A stretch of DNA of 37,815 nucleotides from positions 1 through 37,815 of the forward strand of contig CABSFY010000006.1 in the NCBI GenBank assembly GCA_902477055.1, read 5' to 3'. A program made the translations under genes and the position numbers. Positions 7,372 to 15,189 of this stretch are shown here, piece after piece. This stretch comes from an uncultured Eubacteriales bacterium (lineage in GTDB: Bacteria; Bacillota; Clostridia; Oscillospirales; Oscillospiraceae). The notes under the pieces are model-generated. The model had not been told where the DNA came from, ran no database searches, and saw only the letters and a list, made by a program, of their open reading frames with translations. Every line of letters begins with the position of its first letter. The stretch's first letter is position 1.

Positions 7372-8655
7372 ATGAAATTCAGAAAAATCGCGGCGCTGCT
7401 GCTTGCGGCGGCGCTGCTGCTTGCGGGCTGCTCCGCGGGCGAACCGACGGGAACTACTGCCGCCCCGACCGAGGCGACGACCGAGCAGACGGAAAATCCG
7501 GACGATACCACCGTGACCGCCGGCTACGGCGAGAACGACGTGACCGCGCAGGCGAACTATTCCGTCAGCGAGGCCTCGCCTGACGATGCCGATATGCTGG
7601 CCAACGTCGCCGTGGACGCGGCGGGTAATGAGCTTCTGACCAATGCTGAGCTACAGGTCTGGTATTGGCTGGAGTTCTATAACTTCCTCAACAGCTACGG
7701 CAGCTACATCAGCTACTTCGGCCTGGATTCCACCAAGCCGCTGGCCGAACAGCAGTCGCTGGCCGAGGGCATGACGTGGGAGCAGTACTTCCTCGACGGC
7801 GCGGTCCGGCGCTATCAGCAGTACTACGCGCTGGCGCAGCTTGCCGAGGAGAACGGCTTTGCGCTGGGCGAAACGGAGCTGGCCGACCTGGCCGACATCA
7901 CCGACCCCGACGGCGAATTCGCCTCGCAGTACAAGGCCAGCGGTTTTGAAACTGTCGATGCCTATTTGCAGGAGAACTTCGGCAAGGGAACGAATGCCGA
8001 AAGCTATGTAAACTATCTTCGCACGTACTTCATTGCCTACAGCTACAGCAACCAGCTACAGGAAGCCTACACCGCCACGCTGACCGACGAGGACATCGAG
8101 GCCGAATTCGACGCGACGGCGGAGGAGGGTGCACTCAAGATGAACAACATCAACGTGCGCCATATCCTCATCCAGCCGAAGGAAACGAACGACGACGGCA
8201 CCTACACCGACGAGGCTTGGGCTGCTGCCGAGGAGAAGGCCAACGAGGTCTATGCCATGTGGCAGTCGAACCCCACGGTGGACTATTTCACCGAGCTTTG
8301 CGCACAGTACAGCGCCGACGGCACGAAGGATTCCGGCGGCCTGTATGAAAACGTCGCCCCCGGCAAGATGGTCACGGAGTTTAACGACTGGTGCTTCGAC
8401 CCCGCCCGTCAGGAGGGCGACAGCGGCATCGTCAAGACGATGTACGGCTATCATATCATGTACTTCGCCGGTCAGGCGGAGGGCCGCGCGTGGTACGACG
8501 ACACCCTTTCTACGATGATCCAGAACCATATCACCGGCATCATCAATGACGCGGTCGAAAAGTATCCGGTCCGCTTCGACTTTACCAAGATTCACCTCTA
8601 CGATCTCCTGAGTGAAGCCGTTTCCCAGCGGGCCACCGAAGAAGCCGTCGGATAA
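7372..8655 (+). CDS. parvulin-type peptidyl-prolyl isomerase lipoprotein (PrsA-like)
   Basis: The 427-residue lipoprotein has a signal ending in LLAGC (Cys near residue 20), a Thr/Glu-rich linker, a helical SurA/PrsA-like N-domain, and a PpiC rotamase domain at about residues 255-365. The domain opens NVRHILIQ and continues through FTELCAQYSADGTKDSGG and GIVKTMYGYHIMYF, the standard parvulin pattern. PrsA-type proteins sit on the outer face of the membrane and help exported proteins fold. ATG at 7372 is chosen because AAAGG lies at proper distance; an ATG nine bases upstream falls directly on that site. A strong terminator follows, so it is monocistronic. Confidence 0.92.
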   Translation: MKFRKIAALLLAAALLLAGCSAGEPTGTTAAPTEATTEQTENPDDTTVTAGYGENDVTAQANYSVSEASPDDADMLANVAVDAAGNELLTNAELQVWYWLEFYNFLNSYGSYISYFGLDSTKPLAEQQSLAEGMTWEQYFLDGAVRRYQQYYALAQLAEENGFALGETELADLADITDPDGEFASQYKASGFETVDAYLQENFGKGTNAESYVNYLRTYFIAYSYSNQLQEAYTATLTDEDIEAEFDATAEEGALKMNNINVRHILIQPKETNDDGTYTDEAWAAAEEKANEVYAMWQSNPTVDYFTELCAQYSADGTKDSGGLYENVAPGKMVTEFNDWCFDPARQEGDSGIVKTMYGYHIMYFAGQAEGRAWYDDTLSTMIQNHITGIINDAVEKYPVRFDFTKIHLYDLLSEAVSQRATEEAVG

Positions 8656-8674
8656 ACGACGGAAAACAGCAAAA

Positions 8675-8712
8675 ACGGCACGGTATCCAACGATACCGTG
8701 TCGTTTTTTTGT
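8675..8712 (+). terminator. rho-independent terminator of the parvulin gene
   Basis: Stem CACGGTATC/GATACCGTG with a CAAC loop, extended by ACG/CGT, is followed by seven T. It starts about 20 bases after the stop codon. Confidence 0.9.
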
Positions 8713-8717
8713 TGCGG

Positions 8718-8882
8718 TCAGCGAAGAATCAGGTACAGGGCGATGGCTGCGAGGAGGGCGGCAGCGGGAAGAAGGATGAGGAGAAGGTGCTTTTTCTTGG
8801 GCGGGGCGGCCAAAGAGGTACCGCAGCCGACGCAGTAGGCGCAGGAATCCGCGTTTTCCGCACCGCAATGCTTGCAAATCAT
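8718..8882 (-). CDS. small zinc-ribbon, single-pass membrane protein
   Basis: This 54-residue protein has an N-terminal zinc ribbon with two CxxC pairs (CKHCG and CVGCG), a short Lys-rich linker, and one C-terminal hydrophobic segment (residues about 33-52), ending LILR. It would sit in the membrane with the metal knuckle probably in the cytoplasm. ATG at 8882 follows GGAGGAAATT and overlaps the stop of the ligase gene (ATGA), so it is the last gene of the DUF4330-ligase operon. The function is unknown. Such zinc_ribbon_2 plus membrane segment proteins are common in clostridia. Confidence 0.8.
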   Translation of the reverse strand: MICKHCGAENADSCAYCVGCGTSLAAPPKKKHLLLILLPAAALLAAIALYLILR

Positions 8883-10453
8883 GCAATTTCCTCCTTTTTC
8901 CGCAGAAATCCGGCATAAACCAACATACCGGCGATGGTAAAGAACAGTGCCATCATGTACGGCTCCTCCCAAAGGCTCTCGAAGAAGCTGTGAACCAGAA
9001 TGCCGATCAAACCCGTGAGCATTCCCGTGCAGAGCGGCTTGAAGGGCGTTTTTCCGGCCCGGCCGCAAGCACGCAGCCCATTCCAGATCAGTGCCGCGAG
9101 GGTCAACAGAAACGAGGAAAGTCCGGCAATGCCGTTTTCAACTAGTATTTTTACGTAATAATTATCGACATACATATAGTCAAATGCGGGGTTGATCGGG
9201 TTCTGTGCTGCGACGGCGCCGCCGAACATACCGTAGCCGAGGCCGCAGCTCCACGCGCCGTAATCGTCCAGATAGCCCAGCGCCGTCCCCCAGCGCTTGG
9301 CCCGGCCGCCGCGCTCGTTGGATTCGATGAACTCCGGCGTGAACAGGTAGCCGATGCGGCTGCGGACGAACGGCAGGAAGCAGGCCGCGATGCCGCCGAT
9401 CAGCATCAGCGCCAGCAGCCGGCGGTCGATGATAAGCGCGAACAGCACCGCTGCGATCGCCAGCGCCAGCCACGCGCCGCGCGACATCGTGACAAGACAG
9501 GCGGCACACATGGCAAGCCCGCAGACCCAGAACAGCACCTTCTGCGCCGGGGTCGTGGCCGCGTAGGCCGCGCCGATGGCCATCGGGGCAAACAGGAGCA
9601 TGTACGCGCCGAAGATATTGGGGTTGCTGAATACGGAGAACGCGCGCGTCCGGACGGCCGTTTCGGCCTGATCGGTCCAGTTCGACGGAATTTCCACGCC
9701 GACGACGAACTGATACAGCCCGTGCAGCGCAAAAATCGCCGCGCCCGCAATCATGACGTAATACATCATTTTGAAGTCGGCATCGTCACGGATGAGCCGC
9801 GTAACAAGATAGAACAGCAGGATATACTGCATACTCGCGCGGTAGCCGGTGATGTTGATGCCGAGGTGGCTGACGGTGTAATACAGCAGCACGAGGCCCG
9901 CCAGCAGATAGAAGCCGAAGAACACGTCCAGCGTGTTGGCGGCGCTTTGCAGGGGCTTTGCGCTTGCGGCGCGCTGGTACAGCACCCACAGGAAGCAGAA
10001 GGCGATGAGCGCCTCGTCCCAGATGGACGCGAGGGATGCGATTTGCAGCACGTCACGCAGTACCCAGTCCACGGGGAAGTACGCCGCGATGATGAATAGC
10101 AGCACGGAGGTCATGCCCCCGGCAAACAGCCAGCCGAGGAAGAAGCTCTGCCGCAGATATGCCAGCACCGCGCCGTAGATGCGCCAGGCGAGGCTCGACC
10201 GCACCGCCGGCATCAGCCGCTCCGCGCCGAAGCGATGAAGCGCGGCGTTCATGCGCGTTAAAATTCCGGCATAATTCGACCGCTCGGCCGGCGACGGAGC
10301 CGTCAGCAGCCGCGCCCAGAAGCGGTACAGCCCGCTTTCCCGCCAGAGCCGCCCGACCGCTGCAATGCCGCGCGACAGGGCGGTCGTCCGGAACCACGCC
10401 GCGATCGCCGCGCACAGCCGCCAAATCAGGCTCGATTGCAGCAGCTCGTTCAT
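8879..10453 (-). CDS. O-antigen ligase-like membrane protein (polysaccharide polymerase)
   Basis: The 524-residue protein has about 11-12 hydrophobic segments from residue ~110 onward and a long Arg-rich N-terminal region of ~105 residues. The Wzy_C/O-antigen ligase pattern is visible: VTMSRGAWLALAIA in the middle, a large extracytoplasmic loop after it, and HSFFESLWEEPYMMALFF near the end. In Gram-positive bacteria such proteins polymerise or attach lipid-linked saccharide chains on the outer face of the membrane. ATG at 10453 overlaps the DUF4330 stop (ATGA) with GGAG upstream. The divergent GT4-CsaB gene suggests a shared cell-wall polymer. Polymerase or ligase cannot be separated from sequence alone. 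Confidence 0.88.
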   Translation of the reverse strand: MNELLQSSLIWRLCAAIAAWFRTTALSRGIAAVGRLWRESGLYRFWARLLTAPSPAERSNYAGILTRMNAALHRFGAERLMPAVRSSLAWRIYGAVLAYLRQSFFLGWLFAGGMTSVLLFIIAAYFPVDWVLRDVLQIASLASIWDEALIAFCFLWVLYQRAASAKPLQSAANTLDVFFGFYLLAGLVLLYYTVSHLGINITGYRASMQYILLFYLVTRLIRDDADFKMMYYVMIAGAAIFALHGLYQFVVGVEIPSNWTDQAETAVRTRAFSVFSNPNIFGAYMLLFAPMAIGAAYAATTPAQKVLFWVCGLAMCAACLVTMSRGAWLALAIAAVLFALIIDRRLLALMLIGGIAACFLPFVRSRIGYLFTPEFIESNERGGRAKRWGTALGYLDDYGAWSCGLGYGMFGGAVAAQNPINPAFDYMYVDNYYVKILVENGIAGLSSFLLTLAALIWNGLRACGRAGKTPFKPLCTGMLTGLIGILVHSFFESLWEEPYMMALFFTIAGMLVYAGFLRKKEEIA

Positions 10454-10941
10454 CCGAGCTTCTCCACGGTCAGGACGGTGCCCTTGATCTCGACGTTCAG
10501 CGTTTTCACGTTGAACTCCTTGCCGACGCGTACCTCCTGCGTGCCGACGGAGTACGCACCGCCGGAAACGACCGCCGCTGCCTCCACGGTCAGGCGCAGC
10601 TCGGTCGTACCGTCGTCCGCGGTGGTGATCTCATGGGAGAGGACCTTCGCATCGACGAGCTTGTTGCTGTTGAACAGACGAGTCATCTCGACGGTGTTAC
10701 CGCCGATGTCCGTCGGGTCGCCGGTAAGAGCGGTCACAACCTGCGCGGCCAGCTCCGGGTGGATGTCCTCGACGAGGACCGTAAAGCGCAGGTTCGGCTG
10801 CGTGATGGCGTTCTCGCTGCCGAGCGTTTCCGTTTTATCCGAAAACAGCCGTACGCAGACCAGCGCGACCGCGGCCACAAGAATCAAAATAATGAGAAAA
10901 TCAATAATATTGAGCTTACCGCCCTTGCCAAATAGCTTCAT
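10450..10941 (-). CDS. DUF4330-domain membrane-anchored protein
   Basis: The 163-residue protein has a short basic N-terminus (MKLFGKGGKLNIIDF), one membrane segment at about residues 13-32, and an extracytoplasmic beta-rich domain of ~130 residues. This matches the DUF4330 architecture, an uncharacterised family often encoded beside O-antigen-ligase-like and CsaB genes. ATG at 10941 follows GGAGGTAAAT; an upstream in-frame start would bury the signal anchor. It is the first gene of a three-gene coupled operon with the ligase and the zinc-ribbon protein. Tight coupling suggests a partner of the polymerase; that is inference. Confidence 0.85.
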   Translation of the reverse strand: MKLFGKGGKLNIIDFLIILILVAAVALVCVRLFSDKTETLGSENAITQPNLRFTVLVEDIHPELAAQVVTALTGDPTDIGGNTVEMTRLFNSNKLVDAKVLSHEITTADDGTTELRLTVEAAAVVSGGAYSVGTQEVRVGKEFNVKTLNVEIKGTVLTVEKLG

Positions 10942-10976
10942 ATTTACCTCCGAAACGGGAAAAATGTGCCTTGGGA

Positions 10977-11005
10977 TTGCGTCCCGCAAAAAAATGTATT
11001 ATAAT
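10977..11005 (+). promoter_or_regulatory. sigma-A promoter of the GT4-CsaB gene
   Basis: TTGCGT (10977-10982), 17-base spacer, TATAAT (11000-11005). Its -10 shares two bases with the -10 of the opposite promoter. Confidence 0.65.
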
Positions 11006-11032
11006 TATAGCCAAATCGGTCGTAAAATGCAA
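11004..11032 (-). promoter_or_regulatory. sigma-A promoter of the DUF4330 operon
   Basis: On the minus strand TTGCAT (11032-11027), 17-base spacer, TATAAT (11009-11004). The spacer region is occupied by the plus-strand start site, so both promoters can hardly be used at once. Confidence 0.75.
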
Positions 11033-11090
11033 GAGGGCGGGCCGGAAAAGCGTCCGCTCTGCGTAAAACGGCATAAGTTCGAGGTAGTCC

Positions 11091-13298
11091 ATGAATATAA
11101 TCCACATGATCTCCGGCGGCGACGTCGGCGGGGCCAAGACGCACGTGCTCACGCTGCTGGCCGGGCTGAACAAAACAGAAAACATCCATCTCGTCTGCTT
11201 CACCGAGGGCGATTTCGCCGCCGAGGCGCGGCAGCTCGGCATTCCGACGACCGTCATCGAGGACAAAAATCTCCTGCGGACGCGCAAACGTCTGCTGGCC
11301 ATGATCCGGCATGACAATTATCAGGTCATCCACTGCCACGGTGCGCGGGCGAATATGATGGGCATGATGCTCCGCTCCCACGCAGGAATCCCGGTCATTT
11401 CGACGATCCACAGCGACTACCGGCTGGATTACATGGGCCGTCCGCTTGCCGCGCTGACCTACGGCAACATCAACAAGGTCGCGCTGCGGCAGTTTGACGC
11501 GTGGGTCGGCGTATCCGGCGGCATGACGAAGCTGCTGATCTCGCGCGGCTTCGACCCGCAGCGTATCTATACCTTGTATAATGGCGTGGATTTCTCCGTC
11601 GAGCGCAAGCCGCTGCCGCGCGACGAATATCTGAAAAGCATCGGACTGGACGCAGGCCCGGACACCGTCGTGTTCGGCATCGCGGCACGCATCTCGCCGG
11701 TCAAGGACATGACCACGCTCGTCCGCGCCTTTGCCCGCGCGGTCAAGGTCTGCCCGAACATCCGCCTTGCCATCGCCGGCGAGGGCGAGCAGGAGGCCGA
11801 AATCCGTGCGTTGGCAGACAAGCTCTGCCCGCCGCAGACGGTCTGCTTTGCCGGATGGGTCAGCGATATCGACAGCTTTTACAACGCGCTGGACGTGAAT
11901 CTGCTGACCTCGCTCTCCGAAACCTTCCCCTACGCGCTGACCGAGGGTGCGCGGATGCGCTGCGCGACGATCGCTTCCGAGGTCGGCGGCGTGCCGTATC
12001 TCATCGACGACGGCATCAACGGCTTCCTGTTCCCCGCGCAGGACGACGCTGCGCTGGCCGAGCGGATGTGCCGGTTGGCCGAGGACGCGCCGCTGCGCCA
12101 TCGAATGGGCGAGGCGCTGTACGAAAAGACCCGCCGCGATTTCTCGCTGGAGGCCATGGTCCTCAAGCAGAAGTCGATTTACGAAACTATCCTGCGCCGC
12201 GCGGGCCGGGCTGCGTTCCTGCGCGACGGCGTGGTGATCTGCGGTGCTTACGGCAAGGGAAATTGCGGCGATAACGCCATCTTGAATGCAATCGTTTCCC
12301 AGCTCCGGCACATCGATGCCGACCTGCCCATCTGCGCGCTGAGCCGCGATCCGGCGGAAACGCGCCTGTCGGCGGGGGTCAATGCCATCTATACCTTCAA
12401 TATTCTCCGCATCGGGCGGCTGATGCGCCGGACGAAGCTGTACATCAGCGGCGGCGGCACACTCATGCAGGATGCGACAAGTACGCGCTCTCTGTTATAC
12501 TATCTATTCAGCATCCGGCAGGCGGCGAAAAACGGCTGCCGCGTCATGCTCTACGGCTGCGGTGTCGGCCCGATCTCCCGCCCGCGCAATCAGAAACGCG
12601 CCGCAAAAGTTCTCGATCGCTACGCCGAGATCATCTCCGTGCGCGACCTGTATTCCGAGCAGACGCTGCGCTCGTTGGGCGTGGCGCGGCCGGAGATTCA
12701 CCTGACCGCCGACCCGGCGCTGCTGATCGACGTTGCGGACGATATGCAGCGCTATCTGCGCCGCTGCGGGCTGGAGGAAGGCGCGCATTATCTGATGCTC
12801 GCCGTCCGCCCGTGGGAGGGCTTCGCGGAAAAGGCGGCGGCCTTCGCCCATGCGGCGGACTACGCCAGCAACGAATACGGTCTGATCCCGGTGCTGTACG
12901 CGATGGAGCCGGGGCGCGACGATGCGGCCTGTAAGGCCGTAGCCGACGCGATGCACTGCAAGCATTTGCAGCTCAGCGCGGGCAGCGACGGCGCGGAGGT
13001 GCTGGCGCTGGTGCAGCGGATGTCGCTGGTCGTGTCTATGCGGCTGCACACACTGATCTTCGCCGCCGGACAGGGCGTGCCGATGGTCGGCGTGGTGTAC
13101 GACCCGAAGGTCAGCGGCTTTTTGGACTATCTGGGCGAGGATCTGTACCTGCCGCTGCATGAGGTCACGACCTCCACGCTGTGTGATCTGATCGACGGGG
13201 CCATGTCGGAAAAGCCCTTCGCCTCGGACAACATTGCTCGCCTCTGCCGCCTTGCGAAGGAAAACGAACAGCTTGCCAAACGGTTACTGAATTCTTAG
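11091..13298 (+). CDS. csaB: fusion: GT4 glycosyltransferase + CsaB polysaccharide pyruvyl transferase
   Basis: The 735-residue protein joins two enzymes. Residues 1 to ~370 form a GT-B glycosyltransferase of family 4: HMISGGDVGGAKTHV at the N-terminus, VIHCHGARANMMG, AARISPVKDMTTLVRAF, and the donor-site segment SLSETFPYALTEGA followed by EVGGVPYLIDDGINGF. From about residue 378 a CsaB-type pyruvyl transferase begins (VICGAYGKGNCGDNAIL), with YISGGGTLMQDATSTRSLLY, YGCGVGPI and SMRLHTLIFAAGQGVP. CsaB adds pyruvate ketals to secondary cell-wall polymer, which lets SLH-domain proteins bind. The fused GT may add the sugar that is pyruvylated. GAGGTAG precedes the ATG. A terminator follows, so it is transcribed alone. 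Confidence 0.92.
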   Translation: MNIIHMISGGDVGGAKTHVLTLLAGLNKTENIHLVCFTEGDFAAEARQLGIPTTVIEDKNLLRTRKRLLAMIRHDNYQVIHCHGARANMMGMMLRSHAGIPVISTIHSDYRLDYMGRPLAALTYGNINKVALRQFDAWVGVSGGMTKLLISRGFDPQRIYTLYNGVDFSVERKPLPRDEYLKSIGLDAGPDTVVFGIAARISPVKDMTTLVRAFARAVKVCPNIRLAIAGEGEQEAEIRALADKLCPPQTVCFAGWVSDIDSFYNALDVNLLTSLSETFPYALTEGARMRCATIASEVGGVPYLIDDGINGFLFPAQDDAALAERMCRLAEDAPLRHRMGEALYEKTRRDFSLEAMVLKQKSIYETILRRAGRAAFLRDGVVICGAYGKGNCGDNAILNAIVSQLRHIDADLPICALSRDPAETRLSAGVNAIYTFNILRIGRLMRRTKLYISGGGTLMQDATSTRSLLYYLFSIRQAAKNGCRVMLYGCGVGPISRPRNQKRAAKVLDRYAEIISVRDLYSEQTLRSLGVARPEIHLTADPALLIDVADDMQRYLRRCGLEEGAHYLMLAVRPWEGFAEKAAAFAHAADYASNEYGLIPVLYAMEPGRDDAACKAVADAMHCKHLQLSAGSDGAEVLALVQRMSLVVSMRLHTLIFAAGQGVPMVGVVYDPKVSGFLDYLGEDLYLPLHEVTTSTLCDLIDGAMSEKPFASDNIARLCRLAKENEQLAKRLLNS

Positions 13299-13310
13299 AT
13301 TGCACATTAG

Positions 13311-13353
13311 AGCCTCCGGATTGCCTTGCCGGCAATTTGGAGGCTTTATTTTT
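13311..13353 (+). terminator. rho-independent terminator of the GT4-CsaB gene
   Basis: Stem AGCCTCC..ATTGCC with GGCAAT..GGAGGCT, one mismatch region, followed by TTATTTTTC. It begins 13 bases after the stop. Confidence 0.85.
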
Positions 13354-13362
13354 CATTTTCCC

Positions 13363-13390
13363 TTCCATTTTTGCGGTTTTATGGTAGAAT
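13363..13390 (+). promoter_or_regulatory. promoter of the ABC exporter operon
   Basis: TAGAAT (13385-13390) with an extended TGG, and a weak TTCCAT -35 at 16-base spacing. A leader of about 70 bases with a GC-rich stretch precedes the start codon; no regulator gene is adjacent. Confidence 0.5.
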
Positions 13391-13467
13391 AGTCTTCCGT
13401 AAGGGGTTTCGCGCGGTTTGCGGCGAGTAGTAGGCGCGGCAAGCCATCCAAGAAAAGAAAGGAATCT

Positions 13468-15189
13468 ATGAAAAGGGTATTACGTTATCTTAAGCCGTAT
13501 CGGGGCAGGCTGCTGCTGGCGGCGCTGCTCATTTCGGTTTCTACGCTGTGCGACCTGCTGCTGCCGACGCTGATGTCCGACATTCTCAACCGAGGCATCC
13601 AGGCGGGCGACTTCGGCTACGTGCTGCGCTGCTGCGGCAAGATGCTGGCCGTCGCCGCGATCAGTCTGAGCTGCATCCTCGGCGGCATGAAGCTGAGCGC
13701 CGAGGTGGTCGCGGGCTTCTGTGCCGACCTGCGGTTTGACATTTTCCGCAAGGTCAACACACTCTCGTTTGAGGAGTTCGGCTCTCTCGGTACGGCGGCG
13801 CTCGTCACCCGCGCGACGCATGACGTGGAAACACTATCGTGGGTCGCCTCTATGCTCTGCGGCACGGTCGCGACCATTCCAATGCTGTTCATCGGCGGCT
13901 CGGTGCTGGCCATGCGCAAGGATGTGGTGCTGTCGCTGATCCTGATGGCCTTCATCCCGTTCATCATCTGCGTCGTGGTGCTGATCGGCCGGCGTGTGCT
14001 GCCGCTCTGGGAAAAGTCCGACGAGTACATCGACCGCCAGAACGCGATCATGCGCGAGCGGCTGCGCGGCATCCGCGTCATTCGCGCGTTCAATTCCGAG
14101 CCGCATGAGCACAGCCGCATCGCTCACGCGACGGAGGTCATGGCGGAAAATATCATCCGCGGCAACGTTTCGATGGGCCTTTTAACGCCGGTTTCGCTGC
14201 TGGTGCTGAATCTTTCGACGCTGCTGATCGTCTATTTCGGCGGCTGGCGGATGGTCCACGGGGCCAGTGCCGTCAGCGCGGGCGATATTTTCGCGATCAT
14301 TCAGTACCTCACCATGGTCATGAACGGCGTGATCATGGCTTCGTTTGCGCTGGTGATGTACCCGCACGCGCAGGTCGCTGCCAAGCGCATCGACCAGGTC
14401 ATGTGCGCCGACGGCATGGGCGACCCGACAAAGGGCGACGACCACCTGCCGCAGGGCGACATTTCCTTCCGCGATGTCAGCTTTTCCTACGGCGGCACGG
14501 AAAACGCCATTGACCACGTTTCGCTGGACATCCACAAGGGCCAGACCGTCGCGCTCATCGGCGGCACGGGCAGCGGCAAAAGCACGCTCATTTCTCTGCT
14601 GCTCGGCTTCCGCCTGCCGACCGGGGGCGATGTGCTGCTCGACGGCATCTCCACCCGCGATCTGAGCAAGCACGCCCTGCGCCAGAGCATCAGCACGGTC
14701 CTGCAAGGCTCCGCCGTCTATTCCGGCACCATCGGCGAGAACATTCGCATCGGCAGCACCGATGCAACGGATGCGCAGATCGCCGAGGCCGCACGCATCG
14801 CCCAGCTTTCGGACTTCATCGAATCCGTGGACGGCGGGATGGACTATGAGATCAAGCAGGCCGGCAAGAACCTCTCCGGCGGACAGAAGCAGCGCCTCTG
14901 CATCGCCCGTGCGATCGTGAAGGACGTGCCGATCTACATCTTTGACGACAGCTTCTCCGCGCTGGACTTTCTGACGGAGAAGAATCTGCGCACCGCGCTC
15001 AACGAAAAAATCCGCGGCCGGACGCAGATCGTCGTGACCCAGCGTGTCACCTCGGCCATGAGCGCCGACTGCATCTTCGTCATGGACAAGGGTGCGCTGA
15101 TCGACCACGGCACGCACACCGAGCTGCTCGGCCGCTGCCGCATCTATCAAGAGATTTACGCCTCTCAGACGGGAGGTGGCGCAAAATGA
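13468..15189 (+). CDS. ABC exporter half-transporter, degenerate-site subunit
   Basis: This 573-residue fusion has a six-helix type IV exporter membrane domain (residues ~1-310) and a nucleotide-binding domain. Walker A is GGTGSGKST near 365 and the signature is LSGGQKQR near 468. Walker B reads IYIFDDS, with Asp where the catalytic Glu is expected, and the switch residue is Gln (VTQRV) instead of His. These two changes are the known mark of the non-hydrolysing site of heterodimeric exporters such as BmrCD and TM287/288. The next gene supplies the competent site. Substrates of this class include drugs, lipids and peptides; the substrate here is unknown. ATG at 13468 follows AAAGAAAGGAATCT. 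Its stop overlaps the next start (ATGA). Confidence 0.93.
   Translation: MKRVLRYLKPYRGRLLLAALLISVSTLCDLLLPTLMSDILNRGIQAGDFGYVLRCCGKMLAVAAISLSCILGGMKLSAEVVAGFCADLRFDIFRKVNTLSFEEFGSLGTAALVTRATHDVETLSWVASMLCGTVATIPMLFIGGSVLAMRKDVVLSLILMAFIPFIICVVVLIGRRVLPLWEKSDEYIDRQNAIMRERLRGIRVIRAFNSEPHEHSRIAHATEVMAENIIRGNVSMGLLTPVSLLVLNLSTLLIVYFGGWRMVHGASAVSAGDIFAIIQYLTMVMNGVIMASFALVMYPHAQVAAKRIDQVMCADGMGDPTKGDDHLPQGDISFRDVSFSYGGTENAIDHVSLDIHKGQTVALIGGTGSGKSTLISLLLGFRLPTGGDVLLDGISTRDLSKHALRQSISTVLQGSAVYSGTIGENIRIGSTDATDAQIAEAARIAQLSDFIESVDGGMDYEIKQAGKNLSGGQKQRLCIARAIVKDVPIYIFDDSFSALDFLTEKNLRTALNEKIRGRTQIVVTQRVTSAMSADCIFVMDKGALIDHGTHTELLGRCRIYQEIYASQTGGGAK

Noticed and set aside
10944..12311. Minus-strand frame (455 codons) opposite the GT4-CsaB gene
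   Set aside because: It has no motifs, overlaps the DUF4330 promoter and start, and mirrors conserved GT4 sequence.
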